A stretch of 64,000 nucleotides of DNA from Schizochytrium sp. TIO01 (taxonomy: Eukaryota > Sar > Bigyra > Thraustochytrida > Thraustochytriidae). Position 1 is the first letter of the stretch. Each line of letters begins with the position of its first letter. Positions 1-10,133 of the stretch are shown here, piece after piece. The position numbers were made by a program, and so were the translations under genes. The notes below the pieces were generated by a model, which ran no database searches, was not told the origin of the DNA, and saw only the letters and a program-made list of their open reading frames with translations. The stretch spans positions 6,443,261 through 6,507,260 of the forward strand of contig SMSO01000031.1 in NCBI GenBank assembly GCA_004764695.1, given 5' to 3'.

Positions 1-1549
1 TCCACACGCCTTTCTTGCTTGGCAAAATTGTTTCTATAAGATATTGCAGCACGTCAACTTTTCCAAAACGAGCCGCAAGAACGATGGCATAGTAATTCCC
101 CACAGCGGGATTTATCCGATTATCACTTAACAAAGCCTTGATTGGGCCCAGAGCTCCATCTGAAACTGCGTTAAAGAGTGGCAGGTGACTTTGAAATGTC
201 GGGTCAACTCGTTTGTCTGTAAGGAGAACACGGACCACCTCCTCGGAGTACCGACTGCAGCTGCAGATTACACGCTGGTCAAAGGCACCGGGATCCACGT
301 GCTGAATGAAAAATAGAATCAGAGATAGATCCCCAGAAGCACAGGCCTCAGCCAGTAGCGCATTCTGTTCCATGCCAGGGTCTAAGCGGCCTGACCTAAT
401 GAGCCCCTTTATGAATGGTATGTGGCCACGCAAAGCCACACTCCCCTGAAGAGTACTCCACCTCAAGAGCTGTATCACAGCATGTACATCTTTGAGAAAA
501 CGATAATCATTAACTAAGGGTTGGATACAATGAAGGTTCCCACGAGATAAAGCGATCGTCAACGCGTTTGCAGTTGTGTAAGCATGTGCATCTTCCCCGG
601 ATGGGAATCTTCCCGTACGCGAACTTATCGTAGTTGGCGCTACCATTGGACTTATACTTGAGCTTGTTTGCAAAAGTAGCCGTATATGACCTACTAAATC
701 ATGTGAGACGCATACTCGAAGTGCCTCGGATCTACGCGCTGACGAATCGATTCGGCCATCTGCTAAGAGAATTGAAAGTACAGGCAGAGAATACCGGTCT
801 GCATGACGAATCACAAAATTGTCACATGCGCAAGGGTTTATCCCAGGTACATTAAGGAGTGCTTCTACAATAAGACTATTGTCCCTCGCTGCCTCACAAA
901 CAGTCTGTATGAGTATGGCCATTGTAATATTGGTCTCCAGCGTGAGGTTCTTGAGTTGCTGAATGCCTTTGAGCAAAAGTAGGATGTCGGCCTTGGATGG
1001 AAACTCGCCTTCCATGGTGGGCATGAGAAGAATTCGCACTGCACGATCTATGACAACCCAGCTGGGTCGACCACGATGCCATTGCGATTTCGATTCTTTT
1101 ACAAGGATGTGCACCGTATCAAGATAGTAATTTGCGCATGATGCAGGGAGTGAATACGGAAGAGCTCGGCGTAGCTTCTTTCGAATTGAACCTGGCCCGC
1201 GCTCTCGATCCCAAATCGTTCGTGCAGGTAGTGAATCAGTGCCGCTATCGAGTTGCGCAGTAAGTACACGCTGAAGGCAGTCCCGTAGAAGCTCTTCATA
1301 AGAGCCGCGGCTAAAAAAGCTAGCCGTCTTTGGTGGTCTTACATATTTTAGGATCAGCTCTATGATTTTCTTTTGTCCGTATAAGCAAGCTGTGCGCAGA
1401 AAGAGGTGCCCCTGTGTATCTATGGCGATTCTCCATTTGTTCAGGTTATCCATAAAAGCAGAATGGTGCCCTTGTGTAAGTATATACAGTAGCTTTTTCC
1501 GCTTTTCACGCGCAGAGATGGACTCTGCGCGAGCAACTCGAATGATCAT
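1..1549 (-). CDS. Ankyrin-repeat-like protein, 3' end beyond window
   Basis: One reading frame is open on the minus strand from the ATG at 1549 to the window edge, about 516 codons with no stop. I translated it by hand. It contains degenerate helix-loop-helix units of 30 to 40 residues with ankyrin-like signatures, for example TQGHLFLRTACLYGQKKIIE near the N-terminus, LLADGRID, LLTDKRVDP and LLSDNRINP, each followed by a small-residue turn and a helix such as AARFGKVDVLQYLIE. The divergence from consensus (few TPLH motifs) resembles ankyrin proteins expanded in protists. An upstream stop lies just before the ATG in this frame, but another frame at 1550-1809 could be joined if one G were missing from the G5 run near 1570, so the true N-terminus may be longer. 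No catalytic domain is visible in the part present. A role as a protein-interaction scaffold is inference. Confidence 0.55.
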   Translation of the reverse strand, partial: MIIRVARAESISAREKRKKLLYILTQGHHSAFMDNLNKWRIAIDTQGHLFLRTACLYGQKKIIELILKYVRPPKTASFFSRGSYEELLRDCLQRVLTAQLDSGTDSLPARTIWDRERGPGSIRKKLRRALPYSLPASCANYYLDTVHILVKESKSQWHRGRPSWVVIDRAVRILLMPTMEGEFPSKADILLLLKGIQQLKNLTLETNITMAILIQTVCEAARDNSLIVEALLNVPGINPCACDNFVIRHADRYSLPVLSILLADGRIDSSARRSEALRVCVSHDLVGHIRLLLQTSSSISPMVAPTTISSRTGRFPSGEDAHAYTTANALTIALSRGNLHCIQPLVNDYRFLKDVHAVIQLLRWSTLQGSVALRGHIPFIKGLIRSGRLDPGMEQNALLAEACASGDLSLILFFIQHVDPGAFDQRVICSCSRYSEEVVRVLLTDKRVDPTFQSHLPLFNAVSDGALGPIKALLSDNRINPAVGNYYAIVLAARFGKVDVLQYLIETILPSKKGVW

Positions 1550-2630
1550 GATCTCCCACTCGTCTCCCCCGCATGCAAAACCTTAGCTGCGTGGCTTTGA
1601 TCCTGGCCGCAGTGCAGGTGGAGCCAAAGAGCAGCAGCTGCTTTTGCAATCGTGGTTTGGGTATTCTCTTTGCAGCAGTGCTTTCCAATAAAGCTTCTGG
1701 GCATTCGTACTCGCTTTGAGCCTAGTTTGGTCCCGCTCAGCGCGACTTGAAGCTCGCAGGTTTCTTTGGGGCTTACGATCCCTGGGTGAAGTCTACTTCT
1801 GCCTGGCAATTACGGTCTGCAGCCCTCTCAGACCAAGTGAGTGCGCAGAATCTAAATCCCTCAAGATCGAAGAACGCGCAGTTCCAGGCTTTGAGTAGTT
1901 GTCAACGTTTTTGGGTCGTCCCTCGAGTCTGTTTGCTGGTGTAGTATCTTATAGCAGCTAGTGTTTCCGCGTTAGATTTCTCCTGCTCCAGGACCACTTG
2001 CGGGGTTACTACAACAAGTCGAACAGAAACAAATCGCGTCAGCGGGGCCGGTCTTCGCGTCAAGTTCTGATGCCGACGCGTCCAGTCTCCTCGATCCCTG
2101 GCCCAAGCCTCCTGCACCAGCGGTCTCTGCCTCGTTGCAAAGTTCTTTTTCTCTGGGAGTTCTTTTCGACGTCGATTCCATTCCTCGGTTCTTTCACTTT
2201 GACGCTGTATCCTTGGAAAAGCAATTTCTTCACCGGGTCAAGTGGGTCTGCGAACTCAGGGGCCCCAAAGTCACAAACGCCGAACTCAACTTCGATCATC
2301 ATTTGAGCCTTCGCGTAAGTTGTTGCAGCGCTATTGAGGTGCATTCTGGAGAGATTTTCAGGGCAATCTAAGAATGGATCTCGTTCTTGAAAGCTTCCTG
2401 TGCAGTGCACTTTTGACTGCGGATCTGTGATTTGGTGCAGAAAGGAACTGGGATGAGGTTTGTTATTTTACTTTTTATTTACATGATATTACTTTTTTCT
2501 TTCTTTTTTCTTTTTTTAATTTATAAAAAATAAATTGAAAATAAATTAAAATTAAAATTGAAGGTTTAAGTTCTATCTATTATAATTTATTTTATTTATT
2601 TTTTAAATAAAATTGCTTTGTTTTTTATCG

Positions 2631-2676
2631 TTTTATTTTATTTTATTTTATTTTATTTTATTTTATTTTATTTTAT
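2631..2676. repeat. Pentanucleotide microsatellite (TTTTA)n
   Basis: About nine perfect tandem TTTTA units sit in an AT-rich spacer. No coding frame crosses it. Confidence 0.95.
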
Positions 2677-3250
2677 GGGTAAGCTTTATATAGCTATAAG
2701 TGTAAGTAGTAGTAGTTTTCAGTTTTTTTAGTTTTAAAATAAATTAGACTTTTATAAATAAATACTTTAGAAATAATTACTTGTGATATATTGGGCGAAC
2801 CAATGTATGAATCTAGTCGAAGCGCGATTTATGGTTGTACGATTGCAGTGACTGACATTTCGAGTCATCTATTTTGTTGAGGACGTTTGATCATTTCCTG
2901 TCGCCACAAATATCTTACGATAATGACGTCTTCTGGAGACCGCGAACCCCTTCTACGAACCTACTGACGATTAACAGGGACTCTTATGGTTTATGGTAAA
3001 CGCATAATTTGCCTCGGCATGCGCTCATACATAAAAATAAGAGCTCAGAAAACCGAGACATCAAAACCACAATACCTGTATTGCCTCCACGTAGCCAATG
3101 TATACGGGGGGGGGAAGACAACTCGAGCAAAACTCCTCCAAGGCTTGCATATAGACCTTGACGTCATGTGTTGTCCTTGAGCGCATCAGGAGCACTGGTG
3201 GCAGTTTCTAATGTAATTTCTGCTTCCTTTCATTATGATTGGGTGAAAGT

Positions 3251-3292
3251 GAATAAATGAATGAATGAATGAATGAATGAATGAATGAATGA
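3251..3292. repeat. Tetranucleotide microsatellite (GAAT)n
   Basis: About ten tandem GAAT/ATGA units lie 180 bp upstream of the METTL9-like start codon. The same unit recurs near 59.4 kb and 62.0 kb. Confidence 0.95.
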
Positions 3293-3467
3293 GAGATGCA
3301 CTATGCAACATATTCATCCATACCAAAATTGAAAGTGAGCTGAGAGCGACTTCGCCTTCTACTACTTGGAGATCCAGTGCAGGTGCAACATTGGCGGTGG
3401 CTGAGATCTCTCTGACACAAGGTGCTTTCTTGGAGAGAGGTCCTGTTATTTTAAAGTAGAGGGAACG

Positions 3468-4353
3468 ATGCTTCGTGGTTCGACGGCGGGGCTCAAGTAT
3501 AGCGCAGGCCAAGCTCTGCGTAAGTCTTGTGCAGAGCGTAGTGTTCGATTTTGCGAGCTGCATGCCGATGATGCAACCAAGCACTTTGTGGATACTGCTC
3601 CGGTGGCCACACCATCTCAATCTCTTGCCCACAGGTTTTTGGCAATGGTAATGAGCTACTATGATGCAAATGCAACCTTGGGAATATACCCTTTGCACTT
3701 GTTCTCGCGAGATCAATGGACTCAGCTCCTGCACGAGACCACCGATCGATCGAAATTCCCGCAAGGATTTCAACGTGCGCTTGACATTGGTGCGGGAGAT
3801 GGCAGCATGGCACAAACGCTTCTTATGCCAATTGCGCACGAGATTCATGCCACAGAGACGTCCAAAAAAATGGCAGCTCTTGCCCGTGAAAGGGGTGTAG
3901 ATTGCCACGATGTAGATCTTACTGCCGCGAATTTCCAATGAGAGCACCCTCAAGGGCCCCTTCGACCTCATTACCGTCTTCAATGTCCTAGACCGGACGA
4001 ACCGACCCCGCACGCTTCTCGAGAAGGTCTCAGGGTTGCTAGCATCTGATGGAATTTGCGTCATTGCATCGCCGCTTCCCATGCGCCAGGTTTGTTTCGA
4101 AGGCGCGAGACGGAAGAAACCCGAGGAAAGTCTCCCTCTTCCGGATACTAAATCGCCAGCTCTCGCCGCTTATGCAGGGGAAGATGTCTGGGATGCCTAC
4201 GCTTATTCGTTCATGTTCGAATTCCTAAAAGAGCAAGTCCCCGATCTTAAAATTGAGGGATTTACGCGGCTGCCTTATTTGTCGAGTGGAGACTTCTCGG
4301 AGCCCCTCGTCAAATACGATGACATTGCTGTTGTGCTCTCAAAAAGGAATTGA
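3468..4353 (+). CDS. METTL9: METTL9/DREV-type protein histidine methyltransferase, frame broken once
   Basis: This is a seven-beta-strand SAM-dependent methyltransferase. The family (METTL9) methylates the pros-nitrogen of histidine in xHxH sites. The N-terminal frame (3468-3938) has the SAM-binding loop LDIGAGDG and the acidic strand end ATET. The second frame (3940-4353) has VFNVLDRT, matching the NLLDR-type motif of METTL9, and near the C-terminus FTRLPYLSSGD, a near-exact match to the family signature FTRLPYLCEGD. Together they give about 294 residues, close to the human 318. The first frame ends at TGA 3939-3941, and the second frame is open from 3916, so a single extra base (+1) separates the halves. 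A 31-nt GT-AG intron (3912-3942) would also restore the frame, but it would delete residues that look coding. The start is ATG 3468. Identity is confident; whether the gene is intact is not. Confidence 0.85.
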
Positions 4354-5977
4354 GCGGGCGTAATTTGTATGCACAAAATCTGCAAACTGTTGCTGCACGG
4401 ACACTGACTGACACTAACTGATCTCTTGACGGTGTGTATTGGTCTTTGTTTGTCGACTTGTCTTTTCTTTTTTCCTTTTGTTTTAAATGCACAAAGCATA
4501 GGCGGGCATTTGGCATTGGCTTTATCTGTGTGTTCTTTTTGCTCAAAGTACAGGGTATTGCACCTTCAGTCCAGCCCATCTTCATTTATTCGAGATAGAT
4601 GCTGAGCGAAACCTACATTGAACTTTGATGGATTTCCGCTTGTTGGCTTAATTGTTGTGCCTCATCACGCCTTTTACGTGGGTTCACTCGATATTTATCC
4701 TGAATGACCGAGGTGTCTTACAATGGCGGTGATGCTTAAGCACTGAAATGCATACCCTGGTCATTTCGACCCAACCAACCTGAAGATCCCACGGGCAAGC
4801 TTTATGCCTAAGAATTCACGACACTCATAATCCGCACTCGAGCACTGAAGAAGCTGGAGCGCCGCACCCTTTACTTGAGCATAGGTTTTGCGAAATAGCA
4901 AACCCCAAACCGCTCCATCATTCGCTATCGTAGTACCTCTATAGTACCTCTATTGGAGGTACATATGCCACACATACTTTCTTCGACGTCACCCAAAACC
5001 ACTCCTACAGTTTCCCTTATAAACTCCTATCAGCGCGCAATGGTCTCTAAATTCGCCTTTGGGCGGGAATCTCTGCGTGGTCCTGCATCTCATACAAGTA
5101 TTCGCTGGCGCCTTGGCTGGCCTATGTTTTAGAGTAGACGAGGGCCTAAAGGGCTGTGGAGCCCGTAGTTCTGGAGCCCGTTCTAAGCGACAGCGTCGGC
5201 GACTCGCAGGTTTGTTGTGATAGTTCTTCGATGATTCTCGAGAAGACAGAAGGTATCGAAGCGCGTGGCGAAGCAAAAGCCTCGAGGAGCTTCGCAAGAA
5301 CGTAAGCACCATGCAACGCATCTTGGTAAGTGGCTTAGGGCGCTGCGGTGCCCCGGCCAAGCGGCTTTCCATTGGCTCCACCCGTCGAAGTGAAGGACTT
5401 GGAGACAGAAGGAAACAAGAACAAGAACAAGAACGAACAGAACGAACAGAGAAAGAACAGAGAAAAGAACAGAGGAATAAGTTCCTCGCGATGGGAAAAA
5501 TCCGACTTCTTCACGCCCCAGTGCGGCCCAAGAGGAGAGCCGTAAACTTTAAGCAGAATCTTCCCCTCACACCCCCTCCTAGCGCGACTGACCCAACCCC
5601 CCCAACTTGGCTCGTTCCCTCACACCGCAGCCCCCTCCTGCGACCCCCCAGCTCGGCAACCTGCCCCCTCTCAACGCACAAGAGTACCCCCACACCTGCA
5701 GTGCCGTCCCCTCGCGCACTGCAACCTAGGCACGCCCAGTGGGGCTGAAGGGGAAGCAGCTCCGCCTGGCACAGAAGCTGCTCTGTTTGGGCCCCAGAGG
5801 CGGCCAGAGGCAGAGGGGGAGGAGCGGCCAAAGCTAACCCAACCCTAGTTAAACCTAACCCGAGCCACGAGAGCGCGTCGTTCCTGAGCGGCGCCTTTCT
5901 CCAATTTTCGCTCGCGCGGAGGCCGCTGGCGCGCGACCGGCTGCGCAAGAGTGGCACGGAGCCGCCACAGCGGCAGC
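4354..5977. other. Intergenic region upstream of the sirtuin gene
   Basis: I see no supported gene. A short direct repeat (AGTACCTCTAT, twice) followed by its partial inverse lies at 4930-4965. A stretch at 5404-5475 is rich in GAACAA/GAACAGA units. From 5500 to 5970 the DNA is C-rich and probably the sirtuin 5' UTR or promoter. A GTAAGT at about 5326 could be a donor for a 5' UTR intron, but I cannot place its acceptor. Confidence 0.4.
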
Positions 5978-8900
5978 ATGGACCCCCTCGCGGCGGCACC
6001 CGCCGCTGACACCCCCGCGGCCGCCCCTGCAGCGGCGGCGGAATCGGCGATGACCGCGAATCCAGGCCCGAACTGCCAGCAGGCCGCCCCCGCCAGCCCC
6101 GAGGCCGCTGCCGAGGGCGGCGCCGCGGGGGCCGGGGCGGCGCCCGGGGAGGCTGGCCAGGCTCCCGGCAAGCCTCCGGCCGCCCGCGCAGACAGCGGCG
6201 CAGGCAGCGGAGCGGCGCAGGACGGAGGAGCGGCGAGCGAGGGCCTCGCCGCGGGTCCTATAGATTCTGGTAGGGAGGATGCTAAGAGTGCTGCGATAAT
6301 GACAGAGGGTGCCACGAAGCAGGACGGGTTCCGCGACGGTTCTGCGGGAACCGGCGATGTGGAGGCTAAGGCGGAAGCAGAGGGTAAGGGAGAAGCAAGT
6401 GGAGACATGAATAATGCAGCAGCAGCAGCAGAGGGTGCTGAGCGGCAGGAGGGAGCAGGCGTGGTGGATGGTGATGAAGACGACGACGATGATGAGTTTG
6501 AGGAGTTCATGCCGGCGACGGTACCAGCGCACGCTCGCGTGGAGCTGCTGGTGAGGCTGTTTCCGGGTATTTCGTTCGTGCAGAGACTACAGCAGAGCCC
6601 GACGAAACGGAGACTGGTGGAGGCAATGCCACCGCATGAGTTTGAGAAGCTTGTGATGGTTGTGCAGTCTCGCACGCAAGGGTACAGGAAGAGGTGTGTG
6701 GAAATCCGCAGCCTCGCGCAGGTGGCGTCGCTCATCAAGTCGTCCAGACGCATCCTCGTGCTTACGGGGGCTGGAATCTCAACGAGTTGCGGAATTCCAG
6801 ACTTTAGATCCAGCCACGGAGTATACTCCATGCTCGACGGTTACAAGCTCAAGGACCCGCAGGACCTATTCTCCATCCACTATTTCCGCAGAAACACGAA
6901 GCCTTTCTACGACTTTGCGCGGAAACTCTGGCCTGGAACTCATGAACCAGCTCCCACCCATTACTTCATCAAGCGTTTGGAGACTCATGGGCACCTTCAC
7001 CGCAATTATACTCAGAATATCGATACCCTTGAGTGTGTTGCAGGTATTGAGCGTGTCTTGCAATGCCACGGCTCGTTTGCGACGGCTACATGTACACGCT
7101 GCAAATATCGATGCGAAGGAGACCGTATCAAGGATGATATCATGAACAAGCGGGCACCCGTCTGTCCACGCTGCGCTCAGAGCCCTCCCTCGTCCTTAAT
7201 GGAAGAAGTGGTCATGCGCGACCCAAGCATGCGTGCCTTTCGTTTCGGAGGTGGTCGCTCCAACTCTATCTCCAGCGAGAGCGATCTCGAGTCGGACTTA
7301 GGCCTTCGTGGATCTCCCAGTCACGCCGCACAAGCACGCGCCCAGGCTTCAGCCAGTGCTTCTAATCATCATAGCTTGTCTACTGCCCCGAACTCTGGGT
7401 CAACTCCTGAAGCAGAAGGCCAGCATGTTCCTCAGCCCGAGCCCTTTTCTGCCCCGGCCTCGATAGAAGAACGCAATAGCACGGTCTCATTGTCGGGCCC
7501 GATAGCTGGAACTCAGAACTCAACCTCTGCTGTTGATTCAGCTCATGTGTCAGAGGCACAGCCGAAAATACGGCCCACTGTGGCAGTGAGTACCTCTGCT
7601 GCCGCTGCACATCGCGCCATCGGAGGTAGCCATGGTCATGGAAGCTCCTTTGAGCCGGATTCCCCATTTGCCTCTTCTGCAAAGAAGGTGTTTGGCAATA
7701 ACGCTGGTCACCATCAGCCTTCTGGTCTGCAGCACAGCTCAGGCTCTTTGAACAAGCAACAAAATCAACAAGGTAAGGATCAATCGAAGCGCCCTGGAAT
7801 TAGGACAAACAGTCTGGCTTCTGATGGTGACCCGATGGTACCGCCAAGTCCAACCTTGTCCCAACTAAGTCGGTCTAACAGCCTCAGCTCTCTAGCAACG
7901 CCCCGCGCAAACGTTCTGTCTCGTAGCTACCATCGCTCTGCGGCAGAAGCAGCAGATAGTTCTTCCAAGCTGCAAACGCAGAGCGATGACTTTGATACTA
8001 TCAAGTCAGAGAAGGATGCTTCTTCCTTGGCTGCAGTGAAGGCCGAGGCAAGTTTGCTCCCCATGGACATGGCCCAGGATATGGCTAGTAAGGAGGCCTT
8101 GTCTACTGCCGACGAAAATGGTCACGTCGATGACGATAACACTAACAATAATAACCTCTTGCCCTCTGACGTTCAAGCTTTGTATGCTGCACATGGTAAT
8201 CAGGATGATGACCCAAAGGGAACGGGCCTTGACCCAATGCCTGTGCAAGCGACACCAGAGGAACATATGCCCCCTACAGAGATTACAACTGCAAGGCCAC
8301 ATGGAGGCGCTTCCGCAGATGTTTCTATGGGATCCTTTTCCTCTTCTGTTTCTTCTGCCGCTGCCATGCCTCCAGTGGCGCCACCCGCTAACGATAACGG
8401 ACCTACTGCCATGGAGATCTCCAAGCCTTCTCAATCCCAAGAGCACGAGCACGTAGATCGTGCTGAGGAAAGCCACCGGGAGAACAGCACGGATTCCCAT
8501 GCTGAATTTGATGTGGCCAAGGACGGCGACTTGTTAGAGGATGAACTTCCTTTCGTGGATGAAATGTTTGACAAGGGTATCATGAAGCCTGACATTGTCT
8601 TCTTTGGCGAATCCCTACCGAACGAATTCTTCGACTGTATCGAGGAAGACGTTCGACTTTGTGACATGGTTATCGTGCTCGGCACAAGTCTTAAGGTTGC
8701 ACCTGTGTCACGAATTATCGAAATGGTTGATCCTGAAATCCCGCAGATTCTCATCAATCGCGAGGTTGTTGCCCAGCCTCACCAGTTTGATGCAGAACTT
8801 CTTGGCAATTGTGATGCTGTGGTCGCAGCTCTTGCTCGGGAGCTCAACTGGGATCTGCCTGGTGTTGCGTCCCCGAGCAATGAATCAACAGGTGAAAATG

Positions 8901-9289
8901 ATGGCGAACCTGATGATGATGCAGTTGCTAATGAAGAAGGTGAAGATGTTACCGGAGAACCTACAGCTTACCGGCAACACGAAAATCGTCCGCATCGGTT
9001 CTTGTTCCAAGGTGCTTATGAAGACTCTGATGATGAAGAGGATTCCGACGAGGATGATTCTGATCTAGAGAATGGCGAAAATGATGCCTCAGATGAGTCA
9101 TCGTCTTCGGACGAGGAGAACAACGAGGCCCAAGAACTGGGACCCGATATGGTTGCCCGAGACCGTGCGGAAGGTTCAATGTCATCCATTGATCAAGAAC
9201 TTGGTGACAAACGCCCTCCCAAGGCTGGCTTGGAGGGCAGCCCAAAACGAGCTCGAATGAATGGTTCCTTCAGCAATACTATTGAGTGA
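5978..9289 (+). CDS. SIRT1: SIRT1-class NAD-dependent protein deacetylase with a large internal insertion
   Basis: This is a sirtuin, which removes acetyl groups from lysines using NAD+ and is usually nuclear in this subclass. The protein is 1103 residues. Residues 1-180 are Ala/Gly/Glu-rich. The Rossmann start LVLTGAGISTSCGIPDFRS is near residue 257. QNIDTLE precedes the catalytic His at about 364 (QCHGSF). The zinc cysteines are C372/C375 (CTRC) and C396/C399 (CPRC). The fold resumes only at about residue 870 with KPDIVFFGE, then LGTSLKVAPV and PQILINRE, which match SIRT1. In ordinary SIRT1 the gap between the last zinc Cys and KPEIVFFGE is about a dozen residues; here it is about 470 Ser/Ala/Gln-rich residues. 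The tail (about 970-1100) is very acidic. I chose ATG 5978 because the frame's earlier start is only GTG. No stop or clean splice signal interrupts the insertion. Identity is very confident. Confidence 0.93.
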   Translation: MDPLAAAPAADTPAAAPAAAAESAMTANPGPNCQQAAPASPEAAAEGGAAGAGAAPGEAGQAPGKPPAARADSGAGSGAAQDGGAASEGLAAGPIDSGREDAKSAAIMTEGATKQDGFRDGSAGTGDVEAKAEAEGKGEASGDMNNAAAAAEGAERQEGAGVVDGDEDDDDDEFEEFMPATVPAHARVELLVRLFPGISFVQRLQQSPTKRRLVEAMPPHEFEKLVMVVQSRTQGYRKRCVEIRSLAQVASLIKSSRRILVLTGAGISTSCGIPDFRSSHGVYSMLDGYKLKDPQDLFSIHYFRRNTKPFYDFARKLWPGTHEPAPTHYFIKRLETHGHLHRNYTQNIDTLECVAGIERVLQCHGSFATATCTRCKYRCEGDRIKDDIMNKRAPVCPRCAQSPPSSLMEEVVMRDPSMRAFRFGGGRSNSISSESDLESDLGLRGSPSHAAQARAQASASASNHHSLSTAPNSGSTPEAEGQHVPQPEPFSAPASIEERNSTVSLSGPIAGTQNSTSAVDSAHVSEAQPKIRPTVAVSTSAAAAHRAIGGSHGHGSSFEPDSPFASSAKKVFGNNAGHHQPSGLQHSSGSLNKQQNQQGKDQSKRPGIRTNSLASDGDPMVPPSPTLSQLSRSNSLSSLATPRANVLSRSYHRSAAEAADSSSKLQTQSDDFDTIKSEKDASSLAAVKAEASLLPMDMAQDMASKEALSTADENGHVDDDNTNNNNLLPSDVQALYAAHGNQDDDPKGTGLDPMPVQATPEEHMPPTEITTARPHGGASADVSMGSFSSSVSSAAAMPPVAPPANDNGPTAMEISKPSQSQEHEHVDRAEESHRENSTDSHAEFDVAKDGDLLEDELPFVDEMFDKGIMKPDIVFFGESLPNEFFDCIEEDVRLCDMVIVLGTSLKVAPVSRIIEMVDPEIPQILINREVVAQPHQFDAELLGNCDAVVAALARELNWDLPGVASPSNESTGENDGEPDDDAVANEEGEDVTGEPTAYRQHENRPHRFLFQGAYEDSDDEEDSDEDDSDLENGENDASDESSSSDEENNEAQELGPDMVARDRAEGSMSSIDQELGDKRPPKAGLEGSPKRARMNGSFSNTIE

Positions 9290-10133
9290 TAGATAGATGA
9301 ATTGACATGACATCGACCCCAGCATATGTGTTTACGTCGTTTCTTTTTAGAGGCAAGTAATGGAGATTTGGGAGCAAAATGATGTGCATGCTATAACATA
9401 GGTGATAGTTCTCGCTCTTGTTTTCTGCCCTCTCATTGAATGCATGTTTCCCGTTCAACTCTTGTCTCTAAACCTAACTTCTTTGTTTCTGTGTCCTACA
9501 ATGCTGCTCGTTTCGGTGCATTTATTCATGTGCTGAAGAGAGCGAGCGTGCATAAGTTTTGCCTTGACGGTTTTGGGAAGCTCGAGGGGCGTGAGGAGGA
9601 ACTGGCATACACCGTTACTGCAATGTCACTGCAAGGTGCAGTGTAAGTCTTGAGCAGTACAAAGATTACAGCAAAACCATCAACCTTTCTTAGCCAAATC
9701 ATCTGCACAATGGCACAAGAATTAAAAAACAAAACTAAAAATAATAAAATTAAAAAAAAAAATGTTCACCTGCAATTGAATATACAATACTGATGTATTT
9801 TCCGTGGCTTGACATGGCTTTCTCGATAGGGCTCGTAAAGAACATTTCTCAACTCTTGATTAAAAGGTTCTCGCGCTGCTGTTCCATATACCTACCTAGC
9901 AAAGTCAGATTATATTTTGTGTTGAAGGTCCGAGAGAAGCAAGGGTTATTTCTCACCATCACCATCAAGATCTGCATTGCAACATTCAAGCTTATTATAA
10001 GCCAAATGTAATAATTCTATAAACTTCATACTTTCATCAAACCTGATCTCGAACAGTCATATTTTAACCATGCACAACTCTACAGCAAACAAAAGCAGAT
10101 CAAAACTAACAGGATATAGTGATATTGACTTAT
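9290..10133. other. Convergent 3' intergenic region
   Basis: This lies between the convergent sirtuin and ERO1-fumarate reductase genes. It holds A-rich runs (around 9720-9765) suited to 3' ends. I see no supported gene. Confidence 0.6.

Larger units (their letters stand above)
1550..3467. other. Intergenic or uncertain 5' region of the ankyrin gene
   Basis: From 1550 to about 2410 several overlapping minus-strand frames are open (for example 2060-2410), and one of them could be an upstream exon of the ankyrin-like gene, but I cannot choose a splice model. From about 2450 to 2790 the DNA is very AT-rich, with homopolymer runs and a pentanucleotide array. A G9 run lies near 3107-3115 and a tetranucleotide array at 3251-3292. 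I see no supported gene here. Confidence 0.4.

Noticed and set aside
3186-4082. Long minus-strand open frame (298 codons) opposite METTL9
   Set aside because: It overlaps the clear METTL9 homologue, begins without family features and includes the translated GAAT array (repeating SFIH), so it is an antisense shadow.
5311-5748. Plus-strand frame of 145 codons
   Set aside because: Composition (Lys/Glu/Asn run, then Pro run) follows simple-sequence DNA and no domain is visible. It probably lies in the sirtuin 5' flank.
5835-5862. Telomere-like CTAACCC, AACCCTAG and CCTAACCC words
   Set aside because: They are few, imperfect and not in tandem, so not an interstitial telomere.
5845-6831. Minus-strand frames of 225 and 328 codons opposite the sirtuin N-terminus
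   Set aside because: They are low-complexity by-products of GC-rich repeats; the plus strand encodes the sirtuin.
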